Assembly (NCBI GenBank): GCA_002490835.1
Contig: DKUU01000012.1
Span: 114,772 to 178,771 of the forward strand
Length of the DNA: 64,000 bases
Reading direction: 5' to 3'
From: Lachnospiraceae bacterium UBA7196
GTDB lineage: Bacteria > Bacillota > Clostridia > Lachnospirales > Lachnospiraceae
Made by a program: the position numbers and the translations under genes. The notes under the pieces were generated by a model. It saw only the letters and a program-made list of their open reading frames with translations, had not been told where the DNA came from and searched no databases. Shown one piece after another: positions 43,586-50,722 of this stretch (positions are counted from its first letter, which is position 1; each line of letters starts with the position of its first letter).

Positions 43586-43629
43586 ATGTTGCTAAAAGAT
43601 ATTTCGGTCAATTTTAACCAAAATATCTT

Positions 43630-44126
43630 CTACTCATGCCGCAACGCCTCGATCGGGCTTAAGCGCGCCGCCTTTCTCGCGGGATAGATGCCAAAGAAGA
43701 TACCGACACCCGCAGAAAAAACTGCGGCAATGATTACCGTAGGTACGTCAGTCTTTGCCACGTACTGCCGCCCTCAAGATTTGCCGAAAAATCACCCTTG
43801 CGTGCCTTTGCCGTGGCACCTAAATAGCTGTACTGTGTGGTAGCGCCTTTCACATGCGCTACCTTTTCTTTCACCAGCTTAAAATCATCCTCAGTGAATT
43901 TCACATCATTGCCTTCTACTCCGCCGTTTGTGTAAATGATAATTTTGCCGCCGACCATGTTTTTCAGTTCATTGCTGACGGAGTCGCGCACCCCGTTACC
44001 GATGGAGATGATCATAATGACGGATGAGATGCCGATAATGATGCCCAACATGGTAAGAATGGAGCGCCCTTTGTTGCTCTTGATATTCATCAGGGCGATT
44101 TTGATATATTCCCATAATTGTGCCAT
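43630..44126 (-). pseudogene. Decayed MacB-type ABC permease
   Basis: The N-terminal part encodes about 125 residues of a MacB-like permease (MAQLWEYIKIALMNIKSNKG, RSILTMLGIIIGISSVIMII) and then stops at 43734. Beyond it, in another frame, 43630-43735 encodes the characteristic C terminus GVGIFFGIYPARKAARLSPIEALRHE. An intact protein would be about 400 residues, so roughly 240 central residues are missing and the remaining pieces are out of frame. It follows the anti-sigma gene by 14 bp. The companion ATPase is not seen. This is a clear internal deletion. Confidence 0.8.
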
Positions 44127-44140
44127 AATTTCCTTCCCTT

Positions 44141-44764
44141 TTATCTAAAAATGTATTCTTGGTTAGATATCTGCAGCGTACCATCCTCCAATTCAACCAC
44201 CACTTCCATGTATGGTTCTTCATCTTTCAAAGACCTTCCCCAACTCATCGAACCGGCACTATTAAAAAAATTATTATGGTATTGCAAATGATACAAAGTA
44301 ATTCGCCGACCACATACTTCCTTTTGATCATTCAAAATATCTTCTGATTTTGATTCAAACCAAAGTGATTTTCCAGCTTTGGTTTCTAAGATAATATAGG
44401 TATACCCGCCATCTGCTTTTGTTGACAGCGAGATATTATCTCTTGTAACCGGGTAACTGATGCCCGTATAAATCAGCATTGCACTAAATAAAACGGCGAA
44501 TATTAGGAATACGGCAACCACCGCTTCCAAAATTCTTTTAGCTATTTTCTTTTGAAACGCCGTTATGATTTCGGCGTCATGTTCCCTCTGGGGCGTTTCT
44601 TCCACATCGATCTGCACGCCCGACTGCAAATGTTCCAATTCCGCAGTACAATCCGAGCAATTTTCAAGATGTTCCTTCACAAATACCGCTGTATCTTCAC
44701 TGACCATATTTTCAAGGTAAAGCGGCAGCACATCGCGAACAATACTACATTCTTTTTTCATCAT
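44141..44764 (-). CDS. Zinc-finger anti-sigma factor
   Basis: The 207-residue membrane protein has a zf-HC2-type N terminus (CSIVRDVLPLYLENMVSEDT, then FVKEHLENCSDCTAELEHL, giving the HxxxCxxC ligand set), one membrane helix (about 85-110) and an extracellular sensor part. It would bind and hold the ECF sigma factor encoded just upstream. The ATG at 44762-44764 has GGAGG 6 bases upstream; the longer frame overlaps the sigma gene. Confidence 0.8.
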   Translation of the reverse strand: MMKKECSIVRDVLPLYLENMVSEDTAVFVKEHLENCSDCTAELEHLQSGVQIDVEETPQREHDAEIITAFQKKIAKRILEAVVAVFLIFAVLFSAMLIYTGISYPVTRDNISLSTKADGGYTYIILETKAGKSLWFESKSEDILNDQKEVCGRRITLYHLQYHNNFFNSAGSMSWGRSLKDEEPYMEVVVELEDGTLQISNQEYIFR

Positions 44765-44786
44765 CGATTTCCTCCATTCTGAAGCG

Positions 44787-45284
44787 CTATTTTTCAATCC
44801 GCCCTTCCAATCTGTCCTGTATCATTTTTCTTGCCCGATGGTAGGTAACACAGGCCCAATTATCTGTCTTGCCATACAGTGCGCCTATTTCTTTAAAAGA
44901 CAATTCTCCAAACACGCGCCACATAAAAACTTCCTTATAAGGGTCGGATATTGTATGCAGGACTTTTCGAATTTTCTGCGTTTCGTCCTGTATAATGATC
45001 TGCTCTTCCATGCAAGCGTTCGGGTCTGCTATGCTCTGTAATTCTGTTTCATCAACACTTGCCGTTTTTGCGGCTTTTTTTAAATAGGAGTAGTACGTAT
45101 TTTTTGCAATCTGGCAAATCCAGACGCGCATGTCACAATCGCCGCGAAACTCCCCAATGGATTTCATTACCTTATAAAACATTTCGCTCGTCATTTCCTC
45201 TGCAATATGCTCATCACCCGAAAGTTTCCAAATATAGCGATATACGGATTTAAAATAGTCGTTGTATATCTGCTCAAACTCCAT
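44787..45284 (-). CDS. ECF-type RNA polymerase sigma factor
   Basis: The 165-residue protein has sigma region 2 (YRYIWKLSGDEHIAEEMTSEMF, then MRVWICQIAKNTYYSYLKKA) and region 4 (YKEVFMWRVFGELSFKEIGA, then NWACVTYHRARKMI). Typical length for an ECF sigma. It precedes its anti-sigma gene by 22 bp. The start at ATG 45282-45284 follows GAGGGTGG. The downstream permease remnant suggests that the operon once controlled an ABC transporter, probably antimicrobial peptide or cell-envelope stress related. Confidence 0.85.
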   Translation of the reverse strand: MEFEQIYNDYFKSVYRYIWKLSGDEHIAEEMTSEMFYKVMKSIGEFRGDCDMRVWICQIAKNTYYSYLKKAAKTASVDETELQSIADPNACMEEQIIIQDETQKIRKVLHTISDPYKEVFMWRVFGELSFKEIGALYGKTDNWACVTYHRARKMIQDRLEGRIEK

Positions 45285-45365
45285 TACGCTGCCACCCTCT
45301 TTCAATCATAAGACTACACAAATGCAGAAATCTTACAAATATTTTAAACTTTATTTCAACATAAC

Positions 45366-45406
45366 AAAACGGCGATTTAGCGATTGCTGCGCCAAGTCAC
45401 CGTTTT
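45366..45406. terminator. Inverted repeat, likely bidirectional terminator
   Basis: AAAACGGCGATTT and AAGTCACCGTTTT form a 13-base imperfect stem with flanking A and T runs on both strands. It lies between the antitoxin end and the ECF sigma gene and would separate them. Confidence 0.55.
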
Positions 45407-45455
45407 ACTGATTCCTGCTATTTCTATTGATCTGTTCTCATCTAAGCATTACCGT

Positions 45456-45482
45456 TTTTTATCGTATAAGCATCGCATCCCC
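45456..45482. repeat. queA-tail repeat, distal copy
   Basis: This 27-bp segment matches 46143-46169 at 23 of 27 positions. On the minus strand it reads GGGGATGCGATGCTTATACG and then ATAAAAA, which would encode GDAMLIR-stop, the standard QueA C terminus. No other queA sequence precedes it. With the copy at the true queA end it frames a 660-bp interval containing the toxin-antitoxin genes. Confidence 0.7.
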
Positions 45483-45597
45483 TTTGTTTATCGGTTACAC
45501 CCCAAAATACACTTTGGGGAAGTAAGTATAATGGCAGCTGTTCCTCTGATAAAGTTTACAGCTGCCCTCATTTTTTCTTCTGTTTCCTTATATCGTT

Positions 45598-45786
45598 TTA
45601 CGCCCACACTTCTCCGTGAGAAAAAAGTTCTCCTCTTTCGATCTCCTGTCTGGCTTCCCTGATTGCCTCCACTTCATCCGGCATTGCAGCATCCTCATCA
45701 ATAAATTTTAAAAGAATCCGGCATACCATATCTATTTCTTTTTCGTCTACAATTTCGACCAGACCACGCAACGTATCTCTACTCAT
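45598..45786 (-). CDS. Antitoxin of a RelBE/ParDE-type pair
   Basis: The 62-residue acidic protein (MSRDTLRGLVEIVDEKEIDM, then DEDAAMPDEVEAIREARQEI) resembles short antitoxins found beside RelE-type toxins. Its AGGAGG ribosome site overlaps the TAG stop of the toxin gene, so translation is coupled. The order is toxin first, antitoxin second. It would neutralise the toxin and repress the pair. Confidence 0.7.
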   Translation of the reverse strand: MSRDTLRGLVEIVDEKEIDMVCRILLKFIDEDAAMPDEVEAIREARQEIERGELFSHGEVWA

Positions 45787-45797
45787 AAAACCACCTC

Positions 45798-46040
45798 CTA
45801 CAATCCTTTATATGCTTCACCTCTGGGCAGTACTGCGTCAATAATAATTGTATCGTGCTCCATCTGATAAATAACCCGATAATCACCAATCCGAAGCCGA
45901 TACAAATTTGAGTAACCCTGCAGCTTCTTAATATCTCCAAGCGGAATTTTTTCAATTCCATCTTTCACCCTGTCTTTTACTCTTATATCCAGAGATTTAA
46001 TACCTTTCTTTGCCTTTTTGGTATAAATAATGTTCGGCAT
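45798..46040 (-). CDS. RelE/ParE-family toxin
   Basis: The 80-residue basic protein has the compact RelE fold pattern: a helical N terminus (IYTKKAKKGIKSLDIRVKDR), LQGYSNLYRLRIGDYRVIYQ and IIDAVLPRGEAYK at the end. RelE toxins cut mRNA on the ribosome; ParE toxins inhibit gyrase. The RLRIGDYRVIY motif is common to both, so the target cannot be read. GGGG lies upstream of the ATG. Confidence 0.8.
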   Translation of the reverse strand: MPNIIYTKKAKKGIKSLDIRVKDRVKDGIEKIPLGDIKKLQGYSNLYRLRIGDYRVIYQMEHDTIIIDAVLPRGEAYKGL

Positions 46041-46142
46041 ATCGGGTTTCCCCTTTCAGTAATTATACTTTAACGTGCGAATATGCTTCGCGTCAAGCAA
46101 TATTTTTCAATTACCACTCTATTCTCAAATATGCACTTTGGG

Positions 46143-46169
46143 TTTTTATCGTATGAGCATACAATCCCC
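46143..46169. repeat. queA-tail repeat, copy at the real queA end
   Basis: This copy includes the last codons and stop of queA (GDCMLIR-stop). It is paired with 45456-45482 in direct orientation, 687 bp apart. Confidence 0.7.
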
Positions 46170-47180
46170 AAACGAAAAGAACCGATACCGCTCCTTCACC
46201 GCCTCCCGATACGCCGCCAGCACATGCTCCCTGCCCGCCAGCGCAGACACCAGCATCACCAGCGTTGACTCGGGCAGATGAAAATTAGTGATCAGGCAAT
46301 CCAATACCTTGAACCGATAACCGGGATAAATAAAAATCTCCGTATCCCCACAGCCCGCCTGCACTCTCCCGTTTTCGTCCGCCGCACTCTCTATGGTACG
46401 ACAGCTTGTAGTCCCTACGCAGATGACTCTCCCCCCGTTTTCTTTTGTGCGGTTTATGAGTTCCGCCGTCTCCTTCGTGATTTCATAGTGCTCGCTGTGC
46501 ATATGGTGATCCGAGAGATTTTCGGCTTTTACCGGGCGAAAGGTGCCAAGCCCCACGTGAAGGGTCACAAAGGCTGTCTCCACACCCATCTCACGAATCT
46601 TGGCCAGCAGTTTTTCCGTAAAATGCAGGCCCGCTGTCGGCGCCGCCGCCGAGCCCTCGTATTTCGCGTACACGGTCTGATAGCGGTTTTTGTCCTGTAA
46701 TTTATGGGTTATGTAGGGCGGCAGAGGCATTTCCCCCAGACGGTCCAAGACCTCCTCAAAAATTCCCTCATAGGAAAATTGAATCAGGCGGTTGCCTTCC
46801 TCCACGACCTCCAAAACTTCCGCGCGAAGCGCACCTTCCCCAAAGACGATCTTCGTCCCCGGTCTCGCCTTTTTCCCCGGCTTTACCAGCGTTTCCCAGA
46901 CGTCGTTCTCATGGCGCTTTAATAAAAGCACCTCGATTGCTGCGCCGGTATCCGCCTTCACACCCAGCAGCCTTGCCGGAATCACCTTAGTATTATTTAA
47001 GACCAGACAATCGCCCGGTCTTAAATAATTCGTGATCTCCTGAAACTGATGATGCTCCACCGCGCCCGTGTCCTTATTTAACACAAGCAGTCTCGACGCG
47101 GAGCGATCCTCCAAGGGATCCTGCGCAATCAACTCTTGCGGCAGTTCAAAGTAGAAATCTGATTTTTTCAATGTTGTCAT
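46146..47180 (-). CDS. queA: S-adenosylmethionine:tRNA ribosyltransferase-isomerase
   Basis: QueA adds the cyclopentene ring of epoxyqueuosine to tRNA. The 344-residue protein has FYFELPQELIAQDPLEDRSA at the start, LVLNNTKVIPARLLG, AAPTAGLHFTEKLL, FVTLHVGLGTFRPVKAEN and the RYRFFSFGDCMLIR end. The ATG at 47178-47180 fits the family start; longer upstream frames do not. It overlaps the M18 aminopeptidase gene by four bases. No other queuosine gene is nearby. Its 3' end is repeated 687 bp downstream. Confidence 0.95.
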   Translation of the reverse strand: MTTLKKSDFYFELPQELIAQDPLEDRSASRLLVLNKDTGAVEHHQFQEITNYLRPGDCLVLNNTKVIPARLLGVKADTGAAIEVLLLKRHENDVWETLVKPGKKARPGTKIVFGEGALRAEVLEVVEEGNRLIQFSYEGIFEEVLDRLGEMPLPPYITHKLQDKNRYQTVYAKYEGSAAAPTAGLHFTEKLLAKIREMGVETAFVTLHVGLGTFRPVKAENLSDHHMHSEHYEITKETAELINRTKENGGRVICVGTTSCRTIESAADENGRVQAGCGDTEIFIYPGYRFKVLDCLITNFHLPESTLVMLVSALAGREHVLAAYREAVKERYRFFSFGDCMLIR

Positions 47181-48598
47181 AGGTTTGCATTCTCCAAAAA
47201 CGCCACATAACCGCGCTTCGTCTCGTACACATCCGCCTTGCTGGTCGCCTCCCATGGTGCGTGCATATTGAGCACCGCCACGCCGCTGTCGATCACGTTC
47301 ATCCCGTAAAGAGCAAGGATATAGGCGATCGTGCCGCCGCCGCCAAGGTCTACCTTCCCAAGTTCCGCCGTCTGGAAATTGACCTTTTCTTTTTCAAAAA
47401 TGGCACGGATATGGCCCAAATACTCGGCGTTGGCGTCATTGGAACCGGATTTTCCGCGGGAGCCCGTAAACTTATTAAATACCATACCGCCACCCAGATA
47501 AGCCACATTTTTCTTATCAAAACTGGACGCGTAAGTGGGATCAAAGGCGCTGCTCACATCGGAGGAAAGCATGCAGGAATGTGAAAGGCATCTGCGCAGG
47601 GCAAGCTCACTGTATTCTCCCGTCAAGCCCATGACTTCCGCTACGGCGTTTTCGAAAAACTGTGACTTCATCCCCGTTGCTCCCACGCTGCCGACTTCCT
47701 CCTTATCCACAAGGATGCAGCAGGCGGTACGCTCCGTCTGCCCGATCTCCAGCATAGCCTTTAAGGAAGAAAAGGCGCAAACCCTGTCGTCCTGTCCGTA
47801 AGCTAAGATCATACTACGGTCAAATCCGGCCTCTCTTGCTTTTCCTGCAGGCACCACCTCAAGCTCCGCGGAGATAAAGTCCTCCTCCTCAAAATCGTAA
47901 TCCTTTTTCAAGATATCGAGGATTCCCTTTTTCACGGCATCTTTCTCCGCGCTCTTTTCCCCCTCGTCTCCTTTTTTCTTCTTCTCCACAACAAGGGGCT
48001 TATTGCCGACAATGATATCCAGCGCCTCGCCTTCGATTACTTTGTTAGCCTTTTTCTCCAACTGCTCCTGTGCAAGGTGAATCAGAAGGTCCGAAACAAA
48101 AAACACGGGATCGTCCTCGTTCTCACCCACGTTGACCTCAACGGTGCTGCCGTCCTTTTTCACCACCACGCCGTGAATGGCGAGCGGAATCGTCACCCAT
48201 TGATACTTCTTCACGCCGCCGTAATAATGCGTATCCAGATAAGCAAAGCCGCCATCTTCATAGAGGGGATTCTGCTTCACGTCAAGGCGCGGGGAATCGA
48301 TGTGCGCCCCCAGAATATTAATTCCCTCCGCAAGCGGCCTTTTTCCGACCTGAAACAGGACAATGGACTTATTCATCCACACGGCGTAGACCTTGTCTCC
48401 CGCTTTCAGCTTTTTACCAGCCTTTATCAACGCCTCAAGCTCCTGATATCCCGCCGCTTCCACGGTATTCACGATCTGGTCGATGCACTCCCGTTCCGTC
48501 TTGCCGTTATCCAGAAAATCCATATACTCTCTGGCAAAGGCGTCTACTTCTTTCAATTGCTTAGCATTATAAGTCTCCCATGTGTTTTTTTGTTCCAA
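47177..48598 (-). CDS. M18 family aminopeptidase
   Basis: The 473-residue metallopeptidase has the ligand motifs NILGAHIDSPRLDVK (His and Asp), CILVDKEEVGSVGATGM (Glu-Glu) and LSSDVSSAFDPTYAS (Asp), with VAYLGGGMVFNKFTG and a C-terminal histidine region GVAVLNMHAPWEATSK. M18 enzymes release N-terminal acidic or neutral residues. I prefer a TTG start at 48596-48598 because AAAGGAG lies 8 bases upstream; the GTG at 48607 is too close to that site. It overlaps queA by four bases. Confidence 0.85.
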   Translation of the reverse strand: MEQKNTWETYNAKQLKEVDAFAREYMDFLDNGKTERECIDQIVNTVEAAGYQELEALIKAGKKLKAGDKVYAVWMNKSIVLFQVGKRPLAEGINILGAHIDSPRLDVKQNPLYEDGGFAYLDTHYYGGVKKYQWVTIPLAIHGVVVKKDGSTVEVNVGENEDDPVFFVSDLLIHLAQEQLEKKANKVIEGEALDIIVGNKPLVVEKKKKGDEGEKSAEKDAVKKGILDILKKDYDFEEEDFISAELEVVPAGKAREAGFDRSMILAYGQDDRVCAFSSLKAMLEIGQTERTACCILVDKEEVGSVGATGMKSQFFENAVAEVMGLTGEYSELALRRCLSHSCMLSSDVSSAFDPTYASSFDKKNVAYLGGGMVFNKFTGSRGKSGSNDANAEYLGHIRAIFEKEKVNFQTAELGKVDLGGGGTIAYILALYGMNVIDSGVAVLNMHAPWEATSKADVYETKRGYVAFLENANL

Positions 48599-48632
48599 AC
48601 TGGTCACTCCTTTCTATCTGACAAACATTTTT

Positions 48633-50711
48633 CTATTGAACTTTCCGCGTACAAGCCATGTCCTCCGTGTGTGTATCAAATACCACTGCATCAATAACGC
48701 GTTTTGCTGCATTATCCCAAACAGCAATATTCAATCCTCTGCCGTGCGCAGAATAGTGTCCGTTTCCAATATCTATCACAGAACAATATTCATGATCCAA
48801 AATACCGCTTTCCATCGATACAGTATCACCATCACCCCCCTCCCCGGAATATGTGATGTATACGTCACCACTGATGTTCTCTGTAACAATCTGCCCATTA
48901 TTCACAATACCAAGGAAACTATGATATTCCTTTTCAAGCAGCTTATTGATGTTTTCATCAAATCCAATTTGTTTCACTTTATCAACTGTTTCCTGCGTAA
49001 GACAATCTCCCGGCATCTCCTGAGCCGCAATAAATATCATACAATCCTTTCCCTGCAAATAATCAAAATATTCATCGATAGTATCAATATTTCTTATATT
49101 TGAAAGATTATCACTTATCGGTAACCATCTCCATTGATCCGTATCCGGGATTCTCGCAAAGTATTTAAAAAAAGTGGCTTTCTCAACATGAATTGCCATT
49201 GGGAGAGGAAATCCCCCCTCGTATCCCAAAATATCCGAAAAACTCATAACTGATTCATCCTGAACCGAGATCTTATTGACATCATACATTTTTTTCATAT
49301 CGCCTATCCAATCAAATATCGGCGTTGTAAAGGCTAAGCCCAAAAAGACAACAAGCAAGCAATTCTTTAGCGCTAATTTTTTAATACAGTTACTATCTTT
49401 CTTTAAGAACTCCTCCTTAGCATAGCCAATCATATAAATCATTAACATATAAAGCTGAGGTAATGTCGCATCCATACAAAAATCTCTGGAATTACGTGAT
49501 GACACCCAAATAAACGGCATTGTCAAAAGCATAAACAACACAGAAACGTATAAATAATCCTTTTTGTATTTCCACCATGTCAAATAATAAAATATCCCAA
49601 ATTCACATAGCCAAAATACTATGATCCCCATCAATATTTGGAGATTGATATCTTTTAATCCTATGATACCAAATTTTTGTGAACCTTCAAAATAATTTCC
49701 ACAGCCAAAAAACATAGAAAAAACAAAAAATACCGAAAAGATTGCGCACAGATTGGGGACAGACAGCGCTTCTCTAATAAATTTTGAAATGGATTTATTT
49801 TTTACCAAAAAAGCAACTGCATCCATCAACATCATTAATGCAATTCCAGCCGTGCCCCATGGAGAAAACGGATACAACAAAAATCCTAAAAAAGCATAAT
49901 TATGTATCTTTCTGTTTTGCAGCATTAAAGGTACAACGATCCAAATAGGAAGTTGATTATAACATTGACTTAAAAAATCATCATTAGATCTGTATAAAAA
50001 GCAAAATGATTGTCCATTATTCCAAAGAGCATCACAATACCCCTCATTATTTCCGATCCCTGCTGCAACAGGATATCGTCCAACAAAATACATCAGAGAA
50101 TCACCTAAAATATTAATTCCCGACCACATAATCATGAAGAGCAGTATTATTTTCAGAACCGAGTCACGATAATCTTTAAAATAATAAGTAATGAGCAAAA
50201 AAGCCGTTAGCAGAATAAGCATAAACCAACAGGCAAGTGCAATATATGCCGCCCACATTCCGCCAAATATTTTCCCGGCCAAAGCCGGCACCATCCAGAA
50301 GATAAAATAATAACACAGATAACCGTCTCTATCCGGATAGTATACCGGCCAGTCATAATTTACCAGATCGCGAAGCGTAGAGCTTCGCCATATGATATCG
50401 CATTTTGCAGCAGAAGTATAGCAACTGCCCGAAATAAATAACCAGAATGCAAATGCGGCCATTACAAGGAACAAGTTTCGAACCGAAATTTCAATATTAT
50501 CCCTATTATTCCAATAATCTTTCTTTATGGCAAAATACGTACCCGCCAAAAGAATACTTGAAAAGACGATTGCCAAATACCATTTCAGCCAGCCAAAAAA
50601 GAAAAGTAAAATTGGAACAATCAAAATTACATACGCCGTCAACACAACCCATCTAAAAGCAATTCTGATTCTTATATCAAATATTTTTTTCATATTTAAT
50701 ATTTTTTCCAT
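48633..50711 (-). CDS. Polytopic membrane protein with C-terminal ILEI-like domain (692 aa)
   Basis: The 692-residue protein has about twelve membrane helices and a C-terminal extracellular domain. The latter, from about residue 600 (SGDVYITYSGEGGDGDTVSM, then HGRGLNIAVWDNAAKRVIDA and VVFDTHTED), resembles the ILEI/PANDER-type domain (RGxNVVVxD...FDT) seen in some bacterial membrane glycan proteins. The membrane part has a GT-C-like feel (loop region KCDIIWRSSTLRDLVNYDWP) but no certain catalytic motif. The gene looks visibly AT-richer than its neighbours, which suggests transfer. It lies between pheT and the M18 gene on the same strand; the ATG has no strong ribosome site. Confidence 0.6.
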   Translation of the reverse strand: MEKILNMKKIFDIRIRIAFRWVVLTAYVILIVPILLFFFGWLKWYLAIVFSSILLAGTYFAIKKDYWNNRDNIEISVRNLFLVMAAFAFWLFISGSCYTSAAKCDIIWRSSTLRDLVNYDWPVYYPDRDGYLCYYFIFWMVPALAGKIFGGMWAAYIALACWFMLILLTAFLLITYYFKDYRDSVLKIILLFMIMWSGINILGDSLMYFVGRYPVAAGIGNNEGYCDALWNNGQSFCFLYRSNDDFLSQCYNQLPIWIVVPLMLQNRKIHNYAFLGFLLYPFSPWGTAGIALMMLMDAVAFLVKNKSISKFIREALSVPNLCAIFSVFFVFSMFFGCGNYFEGSQKFGIIGLKDINLQILMGIIVFWLCEFGIFYYLTWWKYKKDYLYVSVLFMLLTMPFIWVSSRNSRDFCMDATLPQLYMLMIYMIGYAKEEFLKKDSNCIKKLALKNCLLVVFLGLAFTTPIFDWIGDMKKMYDVNKISVQDESVMSFSDILGYEGGFPLPMAIHVEKATFFKYFARIPDTDQWRWLPISDNLSNIRNIDTIDEYFDYLQGKDCMIFIAAQEMPGDCLTQETVDKVKQIGFDENINKLLEKEYHSFLGIVNNGQIVTENISGDVYITYSGEGGDGDTVSMESGILDHEYCSVIDIGNGHYSAHGRGLNIAVWDNAAKRVIDAVVFDTHTEDMACTRKVQ

Positions 50712-50722
50712 TAGATATTGAA

